64,000 nt of DNA from Caulobacterales bacterium (lineage in GTDB: Bacteria > Pseudomonadota > Alphaproteobacteria > Caulobacterales > Caulobacteraceae): positions 62,001 to 126,000 of the forward strand of contig JACPDR010000019.1 in NCBI GenBank assembly GCA_016183935.1, given 5' to 3'. A program made the position numbers and the translations under genes. Under the pieces are notes generated by a model. It made no database searches, was not told where the DNA came from, and saw nothing but the letters and a program-made list of their open reading frames with translations. How positions within the stretch are numbered: the stretch's first letter is position 1; each line of letters begins with the position of its first letter. Positions 23,236 through 32,452 of the stretch are shown one piece after another.

Positions 23236-24986
23236 TCGCCGCCGCCGGCCGCCTTCCACGCCTCGATGAACTCCAGCCGGCGCAGCACCTTGTTGTCCGG
23301 GTCGATCAGCACGTGCGCGCTCGCCGGGGCCGCGATCCGGCCGCGCCCGCCGGTCATCGGCACGACATGCCGCTCGCCGTCGACTTCCACCTCGACCGGC
23401 ATCGGGAAGACGCCGCCGTCTCCGGTCACCCATTCCAGCGCCAGCTCGCCGTTCGTCCGCGTCTGGCGCAGGTCGGGCAGGGCGGCCTGGTACAGATAGC
23501 CCTGGAAGAACCAGGTCAGGTCGCGCCCGCTCTCCTCGTTGACGATGGCGAGGAATTCGTCGGTCGTGCCGTAGCGGGGACGGAACTCTCCGGGCCTCGG
23601 CGTCGCCGTGCCGTAGACCAGCCGCGTCACCGAGCGGAAGAAGGCCTCGTCGCCGATCAGCATGCGCAGGCTGTGCGCGATCTGCGAGCCCTTGTTGTAG
23701 ATGTCGAGACCGGGCCCGGTGTCGCCCTGGTAGACCTCGTCCTCGGACTTCTCCTCGCCGGAAACCACCGGGAATTTGTTGATCAGCCCGCGCCGCTGGT
23801 CCAGCAGCGACGCCTCCATGAAGCGCTCGCCGTTCAGCCAGCGGTCGTAGAGCGGCTGCATATAGCTGCCGAGCCCCTCGTGCAGCCACATGTCGTCGGC
23901 GTTGCGGTTGGTCAGCTGGTTGCCGAACCACTCGTGCGACAGCTCATGGTGCAGGAGCCAGTCGAAGCCGCGGCCGTCCAGCTTGTACCCGTTGCCGTAG
24001 GCGTTGATGGTCTGGTGCTCCATGCCGAGGTGCGGCGTCTCGACGACGCCCATCTTCTCGTCGCCGAACGGGTAGGGGCCGACGGTCGCCTCGTAGAAGT
24101 CGAGCATGGGCGCGATCTCGTCGAACAGCGCCCGCGCCTTGGCCGGATCGTCCGACTTCAAATGCCAGTACTGGATCGGATAGCGGTTGCCGAAGCGGCT
24201 CTCGTAGGTGTCGGCGATCTCCGCGTACGGGCCGATGTTGAGGGCGATGGCGTAGGTGTTGGGGTGGGCCGCCGACCAGTTCCAGGTCGTCCAGCCGTCG
24301 CCATGATCGACCGCGCCGAGGAACTCGCCGTTCGAGGGGGCCGACAGATTGGACGGCACGGTGATGTGCAGGTCGACCCGGCCCGGCTCGGCCAGCGGAT
24401 GGTCGATGCACGGCCAGAAGATGTCGCAGCCCTCGGGCTGGACCGCGGTGGCGATCCACGGCTCGCCCGAAGGGGCGGTCGACCAGACGAAGCCGCCGTC
24501 CCACGGCGCGTTGGGCGCGACGCGGGGCTGTCCGGCGTAGGCGATGCGCAGCTGCGCCGTCTCGCCGATGGCGAGGGGCTCGGCCAGCTCGACGGTCATC
24601 CGGCCCTCCGGATTGGACCAGCGGTCGGCGGGAACCGGCACGCCGTCCACCGCGACCTCGGAGACGGTCAGCAGGGTGTCCAGCTCGACCACCAGCCGGT
24701 CGACCGGCGCGGTGGCGGTGAAGTCCAGCAGGGCGACGGCGTCGATGGCCTTCTCGTCCGGCAGGACCCGGATCGACAGGTCGGCCTTGTCGAAGGTGAC
24801 CGCCAGCTGCTCGGGCGCCCGCGGCTGGTCGGTGCCGAGGGTGAAGGCGGTGGATTCGCGCACCGGCGCCTGGGCGGGCTCCGTCTGGGCCGCGGCCGGC
24901 TCCACGGAGGCGGCCGTGGTGGCGCAGGCGGCGAGCGCGACGAGGGAAGCGCCCATCAGGGCGGCGCGACAAGCGATCAGGGACAC
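23232..24986 (-). CDS. M1 family metallopeptidase lipoprotein
   Basis: 584 residues. The N-terminus has a lipobox (LVALAACATT, Cys21), so it is probably an outer- or inner-membrane lipoprotein. The zinc site is HHELSHEWFGNQ followed by the third ligand in WLHEGLGSYM; the substrate-binding motif is GMEHQTINAYGNG. M1 enzymes cleave N-terminal residues from peptides. It lacks the long C-terminal ERAP domain, consistent with short bacterial secreted members. Confidence 0.93.
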   Translation of the reverse strand: MSLIACRAALMGASLVALAACATTAASVEPAAAQTEPAQAPVRESTAFTLGTDQPRAPEQLAVTFDKADLSIRVLPDEKAIDAVALLDFTATAPVDRLVVELDTLLTVSEVAVDGVPVPADRWSNPEGRMTVELAEPLAIGETAQLRIAYAGQPRVAPNAPWDGGFVWSTAPSGEPWIATAVQPEGCDIFWPCIDHPLAEPGRVDLHITVPSNLSAPSNGEFLGAVDHGDGWTTWNWSAAHPNTYAIALNIGPYAEIADTYESRFGNRYPIQYWHLKSDDPAKARALFDEIAPMLDFYEATVGPYPFGDEKMGVVETPHLGMEHQTINAYGNGYKLDGRGFDWLLHHELSHEWFGNQLTNRNADDMWLHEGLGSYMQPLYDRWLNGERFMEASLLDQRRGLINKFPVVSGEEKSEDEVYQGDTGPGLDIYNKGSQIAHSLRMLIGDEAFFRSVTRLVYGTATPRPGEFRPRYGTTDEFLAIVNEESGRDLTWFFQGYLYQAALPDLRQTRTNGELALEWVTGDGGVFPMPVEVEVDGERHVVPMTGGRGRIAAPASAHVLIDPDNKVLRRLEFIEAWKAAGGGD

Positions 24987-25081
24987 GGACGACTCCCGGC
25001 AGTGGACCGGATCAACCTAAAGCCCGTCACCGCTTGTGCAACTGGAAGCTTGGGCGTGCGGCGCCCTTCCCACGCGCAAAG

Positions 25082-25106
25082 AAAAAGGCCGGTGTTTCCA
25101 CCGGCC
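25082..25106 (-). terminator. rpmB: Rho-independent terminator of rpmB
   Basis: The perfect stem GGCCGGTG/CACCGGCC with loop TTTC (25087-25106) is followed on the minus strand by TTTTTC. It lies 27 bases after the rpmB stop, in the classic position. Confidence 0.9.
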
Positions 25107-25132
25107 CCTTCAGATCGTGATGGCGTCGCCGG

Positions 25133-25429
25133 TCAGGCGGCGGCTTGCTCGGCCAGCTTGGCCTTGACCTGGCGCTTGATGCGCTGGGCCGCCACCGACA
25201 GCTGCTCGTCGCGGGCCTTGACGATGAACGGGTCCAGGCCGCCCTTGTAGTCGAGGGTGCGCAGGGCGGCGTTCGAGATCCGCAGGCTGAACGACTGGCC
25301 CAGGGCCTCCGAAGCGACCTTGACCGTCTTCAGCGACGGCAGGAAGCGGCGCTTGGTCTTGACGTTCGAGTGGCTCACGCTGTGGCCGACCATCGGGCCG
25401 ATACCGGTGAGTTCGCAGCGACGCGACAT
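25133..25429 (-). CDS. rpmB: 50S ribosomal protein L28
   Basis: 98 residues starting MSRRCELTGIGPMVGHSVSH, the standard L28 N-terminus, followed by NVKTKRRFLPSLK and a basic C-terminus. It is a structural component of the large ribosomal subunit. Length is normal for alphaproteobacteria. A single-gene unit with its own terminator. Confidence 0.97.
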   Translation of the reverse strand: MSRRCELTGIGPMVGHSVSHSNVKTKRRFLPSLKTVKVASEALGQSFSLRISNAALRTLDYKGGLDPFIVKARDEQLSVAAQRIKRQVKAKLAEQAAA

Positions 25430-25639
25430 CTGACTATCCTTCGGAGCGGTCCACAATACGAAGCGGACGCATGAAACAGGTGCGCGCGGGAGGTCATCCC
25501 GCGCGAGAGGGGGGCGTATAGAGGAGGAAACGGCGTCCCGTCAAGACTCGGCGGGCGCAACGGGGCCGTTCAGCCGCCGTTCAAATCCCGCCATATATCC
25601 CCATTAGTCATGAGATCGATGTTCAACCCCGGGACCGCC

Positions 25640-26110
25640 ATGAAGTCTTCCCTCGTTCGTGTCGCCGCCACGGCCGCGCCCGTGATCGCCGGCGCCCTGT
25701 TGCTCGCCGCGCCCGCCACCCCGCAGGCGTCCATGGCGCCGCAGTCCAGCGCCGATACCGTGCTGCCCGGCTACTGGGAGTACACCACCAGCGCCGTGGG
25801 GGTCCGCGACACCGAGACCAAATGCGTCCGCCCCAGCGAGATCAATCGCTTCTTCGGCGGCCTGTCGACCCGCCGCTGGCAGTGCGTCTATCCGGTGCGC
25901 CAGGTCGGCGGCGGCAACGCCCGCTTCGAGGGGACCTGCACCGACCGCAAGGGCCGGCGCGTCAATGTCCGCCTGAACGGCACCTACCAGCAGGAGAGCT
26001 TCACCTTCCGAGGCGGAGCCCAGCTGGCGCGCGGCACGCCTTACCTGCCGGCCAGCATCACCGCCCGCCGTCTGGCGGCCCAGTGCCCGGCCAACGCCGA
26101 GTATTTCTGA
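25640..26110 (+). CDS. DUF3617 domain-containing secreted protein
   Basis: 156 residues from the ATG at 25640, which gives the signal peptide KSSLVRVAATAAPVIAGALL. The body has the DUF3617 pattern: LPGYWEYTTSA, TKCVRPSEINRFF, WQCVYPVRQV and FEGTCTDRKGR, with conserved Cys residues and a beta-rich layout. An in-frame ATG at 25610 would add 10 residues. Function of the family is unknown; it is likely periplasmic. Confidence 0.75.
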   Translation: MKSSLVRVAATAAPVIAGALLLAAPATPQASMAPQSSADTVLPGYWEYTTSAVGVRDTETKCVRPSEINRFFGGLSTRRWQCVYPVRQVGGGNARFEGTCTDRKGRRVNVRLNGTYQQESFTFRGGAQLARGTPYLPASITARRLAAQCPANAEYF

Positions 26111-26123
26111 CCCCCGGGAGCGC

Positions 26124-26552
26124 TCAGCCTGTCCCGGAGCAGACGATAAGCCTCGCCCTGCGGTTAAGCGGCTGGGAGGCGCCCGGCGCCTCGCGTGCGG
26201 GCTGTGCATCATCGGCGCCGCCCACAATGAAGGTCCACGGAGCCGGCGAGCCGTCCTCGCTTTCGCGGAGGCTTTCAAGCCGCTCCCGGATCGCGCCGGC
26301 GCGTTCCTCATCCAGCGAAACGAGCCCCTGCGTCCCTTCGGCGCCGTCGATATGACCGACGACGGTCGCCGACACCCCGGACCAGCCGGCCTGGCGGGCC
26401 ATGCCATAGATCGCATCGACGCTCTGGAGCGCCGCGTTGTTCAGGTTGGCGCGCCCGGACTCGAAATAGATTTCCGCCACGCGGCAGTCAGGCGCCTGAT
26501 GCGGGGCGCCCGACAGGGCGGTCGCCGCGGCGACTGCAATCAAGGTCAGCAT
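26124..26552 (-). CDS. OmpA-like domain secreted protein
   Basis: 142 residues with a short hydrophobic start (MLTLIAVAAATALSGA). It carries the OmpA_C pattern: IYFESGRANLNNAAL, VVGHIDGAEGTQG, SLDEERAGAIRERLE and PLNRRARLIVC. Such domains bind peptidoglycan, but here the usual NxxLSxxRA is changed to VSLDEERA. It lies on the strand opposite to the DUF3617 gene (convergent, 13 bases apart). Confidence 0.72.
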   Translation of the reverse strand: MLTLIAVAAATALSGAPHQAPDCRVAEIYFESGRANLNNAALQSVDAIYGMARQAGWSGVSATVVGHIDGAEGTQGLVSLDEERAGAIRERLESLRESEDGSPAPWTFIVGGADDAQPAREAPGASQPLNRRARLIVCSGTG

Positions 26553-26586
26553 GGATCACGTCCTCCCGTCCGCGACCCTGGATAGC

Positions 26587-26612
26587 AAAACGCCCGCCGT
26601 AAAGGCGGGCGT
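26587..26612 (-). terminator. cdnL: Rho-independent terminator of cdnL
   Basis: ACGCCCGCC-GTAAA-GGCGGGCGT stem at 26590-26612, followed on the minus strand by TTTTGC. It lies 28 bases after the cdnL stop codon. The same ACGCCCGCC stem type terminates ctrA at 53241. Confidence 0.88.
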
Positions 26613-26639
26613 TCCGGATCGTCAGACGGCGTCAGCCGA

Positions 26640-27191
26640 TCAGGCGGCTTCGGCTTCCTCGGCCGCTTCGGCGGCGGCGATGACGGCCTTCTTGGCGCTC
26701 AGCGACTTGCCGAGCAGCTCGACGGCGGCGTCCTTGTCGATGCGGTTGGCGGCGGCGACTTCGCGGGCCATCCGGTCGAGCGCCGATTCATAGAGCTGGC
26801 GCTCCGAATAGGACTGCTCCGGCTGGCTGTCGGCGCGGTGCAGGTCGCGGACCACCTCGGCGATCGAGATCAGGTCGCCCGAGTTGATCTTGGCTTCGTA
26901 TTCCTGCGCGCGGCGCGACCACATGGTGCGCTTGATGCGGGCGCGGCCCTTCAGCGTGGTCAGCGCCTTGGAGACGACGTCGTCGGCGGCCAGCGAACGC
27001 AGGCCGGCGGTCTTGGCCTTCTTGGTCGGAACCCGCAGGGTCATCTTCTCGTGATCGAAGGTCACCACATAGACCTCCAGAGACATGCCCGCGACTTCCT
27101 GGGTCTCGACGGCCGCAACCTTGCCGACGCCGTGCGCCGGATAGACGACCGCGTCGCCAACCTTGAATTCCAGACCAGTCTTGTTCGTCAT
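26640..27191 (-). CDS. cdnL: CarD/CdnL-family RNA polymerase-binding regulator
   Basis: 183 residues. The N-terminal Tudor-like RNAP-interaction domain is clear: FKVGDAVVYPAHGVGKV, LEVYVVTFDHEKMTLRVP. The helical C-terminal domain includes KRTMWSRRAQEYEAKINSG and EVVRDLHRADSQPEQSYSERQLYESALDR in separate stretches. CdnL stabilises open complexes at many promoters, including rRNA ones. The chosen ATG at 27191 is the normal start; an Ala/Glu-rich C-terminal tail follows the conserved part. Confidence 0.93.
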   Translation of the reverse strand: MTNKTGLEFKVGDAVVYPAHGVGKVAAVETQEVAGMSLEVYVVTFDHEKMTLRVPTKKAKTAGLRSLAADDVVSKALTTLKGRARIKRTMWSRRAQEYEAKINSGDLISIAEVVRDLHRADSQPEQSYSERQLYESALDRMAREVAAANRIDKDAAVELLGKSLSAKKAVIAAAEAAEEAEAA

Positions 27192-27444
27192 GTCATTCCT
27201 TTCCCGGCGCGAAGGGCGGGCGAAACGAAAGCGCGGAAACGACAGCACCTCGTCCGGCGGCCGAAGGCCGTCGGCGCGAAATGTCAGTCGTCAAAACGGA
27301 AACGGATCACCAAACCTCTGGCCGATCCCGCCTGCGTGGGCGGGATTCTGTCGCAAACTCGGGCGGCGCGAAGAAATCGCAGACCGCCCGACCCAATGAC
27401 AGGAACCTATCACAAATCTGCGGAATTTCAAAATGTCCACAGCG

Positions 27445-28194
27445 TCAGTGTAACGAACCCTGTAAATCCTCTCCGTTTCGTGACAGCGCGCCGTGGACCG
27501 TCCAGGCCACCCCCGTCAGGGCGAAGGCCAGGGCGCATGCGACCCACTCGCTCCGGTCGCCCGGCGCCGCCAGCAGCCGGGGCAGATGCACCAGCATGAT
27601 CCACGAGGCGAACATGGCGCCGACCAGCGCCGAGGCCGTTTTCGCCAGCACGCCGCTGACCAGCGCCAGACCGGCGGCGATGTTCGCGGCCCCCGTGACC
27701 CATGGCCAAAGCGCCCGGCCGGGCATCCACTCCGGGATCATTCCGGCGATGGCGTCGAGGTACATCCAGTGCACCGCGCCGAACACGAGCAGCATCAGAC
27801 CGACCGCCATCCGCGCCGCCAGCACGAAGTCCTTCCGGCCGGGCGCGGCGATCAGCATGGCCGCGGCGATCAGCCCCAGCACCTCCATCGCCGAGACCCA
27901 GCGCACCGCGTCGCCGGGCGTCGCGGCCAGCCCCGGCGCGTGGATGAACAGCAGCCCGGTCAACAATCCCCAGAGCACCAGCGCTGTCGGCCGGGCGCTC
28001 CGGCTCCACGCCAGCCCGGCCCCGCCTACCAACAACGCCGCGCCGTTCAGCCAAATCCCCCACTGCGGAGCCTCGAAAGGCTGCAGCCCGTCGATAGCGT
28101 GGTTGAAATACAGACTGACCAGACCGAATCCGGCCAGCCCCGTCGCCAGCATCAGCCGCCCCGGCAGCCGCACCGAACCCCCGACATCGCGCAT
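27445..28194 (-). CDS. DoxX-like integral membrane protein
   Basis: 249 residues with seven or eight hydrophobic segments. The middle-to-C-terminal part (MLLVFGAVHWMYLDAIAGMIP, WVTGAANIAAGLAL) has the DoxX/SURF4-like four-helix pattern; the first half adds three further helices. Function of such proteins is poorly known (redox- or thiosulfate-linked in some). It is the next gene upstream of cdnL, about 250 bases away. Confidence 0.7.
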   Translation of the reverse strand: MRDVGGSVRLPGRLMLATGLAGFGLVSLYFNHAIDGLQPFEAPQWGIWLNGAALLVGGAGLAWSRSARPTALVLWGLLTGLLFIHAPGLAATPGDAVRWVSAMEVLGLIAAAMLIAAPGRKDFVLAARMAVGLMLLVFGAVHWMYLDAIAGMIPEWMPGRALWPWVTGAANIAAGLALVSGVLAKTASALVGAMFASWIMLVHLPRLLAAPGDRSEWVACALAFALTGVAWTVHGALSRNGEDLQGSLH

Positions 28195-28253
28195 GGACCG
28201 TCCTCCCCCGCGCAGCAGACCACGCGGCTCCGGTCAGCGCAAAGGAACGGCGA

Positions 28254-28595
28254 TCAGGAACCCTTGCCGGGCTCGGGCGAGAAGTATTTCTCGAACTTCT
28301 CCGTCTCGCGCTCGAACTGTTCGGCGTCGGCGGGGGGCGTGCCCTTGACGGTGATGTTCGGCCAGACCTTGGCGTATTCGGCGTTGACCATCAGCCATTT
28401 GCCGTCCGGCTCGTCCTCGGTGTCGGGCTTGATGGCGTCGACCGGGCATTCCGGTTCGCAGACGCCGCAGTCGATGCACTCGTCCGGCGCGATGACGAGG
28501 AAATTCTCGCCCTCATAGAAGCAGTCGACGGGGCAGACCTCGACGCAGTCCATGAACTTACATTTCACGCAGGCGTCGGTGACGATGTAGGTCAT
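28254..28595 (-). CDS. fdxA: Ferredoxin FdxA (7Fe-8S)
   Basis: 113 residues. The cluster ligands are visible: [19 protein letters not shown] and [18 protein letters not shown], the pattern of a 3Fe-4S plus 4Fe-4S ferredoxin with an extended C-terminal helix ([20 protein letters not shown]). It carries electrons in the cytoplasm. Its place between an S4 protein/helicase unit and cdnL on the same strand is a familiar alphaproteobacterial neighbourhood, here interrupted by a YceI gene and the DoxX-like gene. Confidence 0.96.
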   Translation of the reverse strand: MTYIVTDACVKCKFMDCVEVCPVDCFYEGENFLVIAPDECIDCGVCEPECPVDAIKPDTEDEPDGKWLMVNAEYAKVWPNITVKGTPPADAEQFERETEKFEKYFSPEPGKGS

Positions 28596-28774
28596 TGGGC
28601 GGGAGGCGATCGCGCGGTTGGTGGGGACGGGCTGCGCAGATGACCCCGGCGGCGGACGCTGTCAACTCGGTGAGCGGTCGTGACGCATCGGCGGGGGGCT
28701 TGCCGCGAGCGCCGGGCGCTCTATCTGTATCAGATGCGATTGCAGATCGCCCCATCGTCACAGGATTTCACAGA

Positions 28775-29398
28775 ATGCGTCTTGCCTCCCGCACCGTCAT
28801 CGCCGCCGCCGCCTCTCTCAGCCTCCTGGCCGGCGGCGCGGTCGTCGCCCAGGCCGCCCTGACCCAGGCCCCCGCCGAGGTCCAGGCCGGGACCTACAAG
28901 CTCGACCCCGACCACGGAAAGGTCACCTGGTCGGTCGATCACCTGGGCTTCTCGACCTATGTCGGCCAATTCGTGAACGCGCGGGCGGACCTGACCCTGG
29001 ACCCCGCCAACCCCTCCGCCTCGACGCTGACGGCGACCATTCCGCTGACCGAGGTCGACACCAATTCGGACGGCCTCGACGCCCACCTGCAGACAGCCGA
29101 CTTCTTCGACACCGCCAACCATCCGGTGGCCACCTTCGTGTCGCGCTCGGTCACCATCGAGGCGGACGACCCGTCGGAAGCCGTCGTGGTCGGCGACCTG
29201 ACCCTGCGCGGCGTGACCCGTCCGGTGACCATGGAGGTCGAGTTCAACCAGGCCGGTCCGTCGATGGGCGGCGCCTACCGGGCCGGCTTCGACGGCGAGG
29301 CGACCATCAAGCGCTCGGACTTCGGCGTCGACTACGCCCTGCCGGTGCTGGGCGACGAGGTGACCCTGCACATCGAGGGCGAGTTCATCCGCCAATAG
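28775..29398 (+). CDS. YceI family periplasmic protein
   Basis: 207 residues with a signal peptide (AAAASLSLLAGGAVVAQA). YceI motifs: GTYKLDPDHGKVTWSVDHLG, SASTLTATIPLTEVDTN, LQTADFFDTANHPVATF, TLRGVTRPVTM and IKRSDFGVDYALP. The family forms a lipocalin-like barrel that binds isoprenoid-type lipids. The ATG at 28775 is preferred to the far-upstream start since it begins the signal peptide. Its last 14 bases overlap the convergent S4 gene. Confidence 0.92.
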   Translation: MRLASRTVIAAAASLSLLAGGAVVAQAALTQAPAEVQAGTYKLDPDHGKVTWSVDHLGFSTYVGQFVNARADLTLDPANPSASTLTATIPLTEVDTNSDGLDAHLQTADFFDTANHPVATFVSRSVTIEADDPSEAVVVGDLTLRGVTRPVTMEVEFNQAGPSMGGAYRAGFDGEATIKRSDFGVDYALPVLGDEVTLHIEGEFIRQ

Positions 29399-29681
29399 GC
29401 GGTTCACGCTCCACGGCCGAATACAGGGCGCGGGCCTCCTCGGGCGGCCCGCGCCGTTCGCCCAGCCCCTCCACCGTCAGGTCGACCAGGCGGCCGCCGA
29501 GGGCGAACACCAGGCCGTCGCCGACGTGAACGCTGCGGCTGGGCTTGTCGAGCCGGGTCTGCACGCCGTTGTGGGTCAGCCGCACCGCGCCGCGTTCGAC
29601 CATGGCGGCGGCCAGCGAGCGGCTCTTCGCGAACCGCGCCCGCCACAACCAAACATCGATGCGGCAACTGGTTTCGCTCAC
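29385..29681 (-). CDS. S4 domain RNA-binding protein (Hsp15-like)
   Basis: 98 residues from a GTG start at 29681. The S4 domain is evident: CRIDVWLWRARFAKSRSLAAAMVERGAVRLTHNGV in consecutive stretches, followed by RLDKPSRSVHVGDGLVF. It probably binds rRNA or stalled 50S subunits like Hsp15. The GTG overlaps the TGA of the upstream helicase gene (GTGA), which implies coupling. Confidence 0.9.
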   Translation of the reverse strand: MSETSCRIDVWLWRARFAKSRSLAAAMVERGAVRLTHNGVQTRLDKPSRSVHVGDGLVFALGGRLVDLTVEGLGERRGPPEEARALYSAVEREPPIGG

Positions 29682-32155
29682 TTGGCGGTCCGCTTGCGAG
29701 GCCGCTTCCGGCGGGCCGGCGCGGCGGGCGCGGTCAGCACCGAAAGCGCCGCGAACGGCGAGTCCTTCACCGGTCGCGCGCCGTGCGCCGGCCGGTCCGG
29801 CTGCTGCGCCCGGGTCGATTTCAGCGCCCCCGCCAGCGCCCTGGCCTGCTCCAGCGTGAGGCCCAGTTCGGCCAGGTCCGTCTCGCCCAGCACGCCCTTG
29901 TTCCGCGCCCGCCGTTCGGCCAGCGATTCCAGCATCTCCACGCCGGCCGCGACCCGTCCGACCGCGCGCAGCCCGAAGGCGGACAGTAGTCGCGCCGAGG
30001 GTGGTGTCTCGGGCAGGGCGGTCAGCGCCGACACGGCCGGACGGAACGGCTCGCCCGCCACGAACGCCTGGGCCACGCCGGGGCCGCGTCCCTTCAGCAG
30101 CGCCGGCAGCCACACCGAATACGCGCCCAACCGCACGCCGAAGCTCTTCAATGTGCGCCGTTCGACCTGGCTCAGCGCCGTGAGGTCGCGCTCGACGTCG
30201 CGCCGGTCGATCACCCCGCCGGCCTCGACCAGGCGGAAGGCGATGCCCCGCGGCAGGCCCTTCAGCGCGCCGCTCTCGACCGCCGTCTTCAGCCGCCGCA
30301 ACGCCCGCAACGCCCGCCCGGCCTCGCTCGCCAGCCACGCCTCCAGCCGCCGCTGCGCCCGCTCGCGCGCCGCGACCGGGCCCAGTTCGCCCAGCAGCCG
30401 CACCCGCGGCGCGAACCAGTCGCCGCCCGCGACCTGTCCTGCCTGCGCCCCGCGCCACAGCACCGCCCCGTCCGGCGTCACCGCGAATGCCTCGTCCGTG
30501 TCCGCAGCCAGCCGGCCCAGCCGCCGCGCGATCTCGGGCGTCACCGCCTGCCGGGCGGCGTGGCGCAGCGCCTTGTTCTCCAGCGCGCTGGCCCCCCTGT
30601 CGATCTGGAAGTCGACGCCGGTCAGCCGGCCGACCGCATGGCCCTCGACCACCACCGAGCCGTCCGCGTCGACGTCGGCGACCGCGTCCTCGCGTACGTT
30701 CAGGGCCCGCATCAGGGCGGTGGTGCGCCGGTCCACGAACCGCGCCGTCAGCCGCTCGTGCAGCACGTCCGACAGCCGCTCCTCCAGCGCCTTGGTGCGG
30801 TCGCGCCAGCCTTGCGCCCGATCCAGCCAGTCGGGCCGGTTGGCGATATAACTCAGCGTCCGCACCCCGCTCAGCCGCGCCGACAGCTGGTCAATCTGGC
30901 CGTCGTCCCGGTCGAGGTCGGCGAAGCGCGGCGCGATCCAGTCGTCCGTCAGCCGCCCGCGCCGGCCGGTCAGGGCCTCGAAGATGTCCTTCGCCAGCCG
31001 CGCGTGTTCGTCGAGCGTGGTCTTCTGGAAATCCGGCAGCTGGCAGGCTTCCCACAGCCGCATGATCGCGCCGCGCGATCGCCCGATCCGCGCCACCTCC
31101 TCGTCCTTTATCAGCCGCCGCAGCAGGGTCTCGTCCAGCGCCGGCTGGGTCAGGCTCAGCCCGCGCACCCCCGGCGCGACGGTCAGCGAGCGCAGCAGGT
31201 CGGGCAGGGTGTCGAAGTCCAGCCGGGCGTTGCGCCACTCGGCCGCCTCGACCGGATCGAACCGGTGCTCGACCACCTGCTCGACCAGGTCGGGGTCCAG
31301 CTCGATGGCCTCGCCGGTGACGCCGAAGGTGCCGTCCCGCAGATGCCGTCCGGCCCGGCCGGCGATCTGGCCGATCTCGTGGGCGTGCAGCCAGCGGGTC
31401 CGCCGCCCGTCGAACTTCCTCAGGCCGGCGAAGGCGACGTGGTCGACCTCCATGTTCAGCCCCATGCCGATGGCGTCGGTGGCGACCAGGAAGTCGACCT
31501 CGCCTGACTGGAACAGCTCGACCTGGGCGTTGCGGGTGCGCGGACTCAGCGAGCCCATGACCACCGCCGCCCCGCCGCGCTGGCGCCGGATCAGCTCCGC
31601 GATGGCGTAGACCTGCTCGGTGCTGAAGGCGACGATGGCGCTGCGCCGGGGCAGGCGGGTCAGCTTCTTCGACCCGGCGTAGCTCAAGGTCGAGAGCCGC
31701 TCGCGCTGGACGATCTCGACGTCGGGCACCAGCGACCGCATCAGCGGCGCCATCGTCCCGGCTCCAAGGAACATGGTCTCGAACCGGCCGCGGGCGTGCA
31801 GCAGCCGCTGGGTGAAGACGTGGCCGCGCTCGGGGTCGGCGACCAGCTGGATCTCGTCGACGGCCAGGAACTCGACCTGGCGCTCCATCGGCATGGCCTC
31901 GACGGTGCAGACGAAATAGTGGGCCCGCGGCGGGACGATCTTTTCCTCGCCGGTGACCAGGGCCACCGCCGCCGCCCCGCGCCGCTTGACGATACGGTCG
32001 TAGATCTCGCGCGCCAGCAGCCGCAGCGGCAGGCCGATCATGCCCGAGGCGTGACCCAGCATCCGCTCGACCGCCAGATGGGTCTTGCCGGTGTTTGTGG
32101 GCCCCAGCACCGCGACGACGCGCGAGGGGGCCAGGCCGGTGGCGCGGTCGCTCAT
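29678..32155 (-). CDS. SUV3-like DExH RNA helicase
   Basis: 825 residues. Walker A LGPTNTGKTHLAVERML lies at the extreme N-terminus, then TGEEKIVPP, DEIQLVADPERGHVFTQ (motif II as DEIQ), GSLSPRTRNAQVELFQ, LVATDAIGMGLNM and QIAGRAGRH (motif VI). The DEIQ box and TGEE motif are hallmarks of the SUV3 (mitochondrial degradosome) family, which unwinds RNA in a 3'-5' direction. The C-terminus is long, Arg/Lys-rich and ends PARRKRPRKRTAK, probably RNA binding. It forms a unit with the S4 gene. Confidence 0.93.
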   Translation of the reverse strand: MSDRATGLAPSRVVAVLGPTNTGKTHLAVERMLGHASGMIGLPLRLLAREIYDRIVKRRGAAAVALVTGEEKIVPPRAHYFVCTVEAMPMERQVEFLAVDEIQLVADPERGHVFTQRLLHARGRFETMFLGAGTMAPLMRSLVPDVEIVQRERLSTLSYAGSKKLTRLPRRSAIVAFSTEQVYAIAELIRRQRGGAAVVMGSLSPRTRNAQVELFQSGEVDFLVATDAIGMGLNMEVDHVAFAGLRKFDGRRTRWLHAHEIGQIAGRAGRHLRDGTFGVTGEAIELDPDLVEQVVEHRFDPVEAAEWRNARLDFDTLPDLLRSLTVAPGVRGLSLTQPALDETLLRRLIKDEEVARIGRSRGAIMRLWEACQLPDFQKTTLDEHARLAKDIFEALTGRRGRLTDDWIAPRFADLDRDDGQIDQLSARLSGVRTLSYIANRPDWLDRAQGWRDRTKALEERLSDVLHERLTARFVDRRTTALMRALNVREDAVADVDADGSVVVEGHAVGRLTGVDFQIDRGASALENKALRHAARQAVTPEIARRLGRLAADTDEAFAVTPDGAVLWRGAQAGQVAGGDWFAPRVRLLGELGPVAARERAQRRLEAWLASEAGRALRALRRLKTAVESGALKGLPRGIAFRLVEAGGVIDRRDVERDLTALSQVERRTLKSFGVRLGAYSVWLPALLKGRGPGVAQAFVAGEPFRPAVSALTALPETPPSARLLSAFGLRAVGRVAAGVEMLESLAERRARNKGVLGETDLAELGLTLEQARALAGALKSTRAQQPDRPAHGARPVKDSPFAALSVLTAPAAPARRKRPRKRTAK

Positions 32156-32452
32156 GAGACTGAAAAGGTGGCTGTTCCGGCGCGGTTCCTCAAGCGGGGC
32201 AAAGACGATTCCCGACCTGTAAACGGCAAAGCTGCAGAAGGCGGAACAGGGGCGAAACGAATCAGGACCGAATCACCGACACGGCCCGATTCGGGGTTTG
32301 TTCCCCACAAGATATTGTATCTTAAGATGGATTAACCACAACTGTGGAGCCATGTCCGACGACGCCGGCGCGACCGTTGGGGCCAGGCGGGGAATTTCCC
32401 TCCGCCGACCCGCTTCCCCCGCGCGCTGCGACCCGCTAGGTCAGCCCACGAT
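32156..32452. other. Intergenic region upstream of the helicase gene and tRNA-Arg
   Basis: About 300 bases without a gene. The middle part (32300-32345) is AT-rich for this genome and includes ATTGTATCTTAAGATGG and GATTAACCACAACTGTGG. The latter contains a TTAACCA resembling a CtrA half-site. A 36-codon ORF at 32352 runs into the tRNA and is probably spurious. Likely holds the promoters of the helicase gene and the tRNA. Confidence 0.5.
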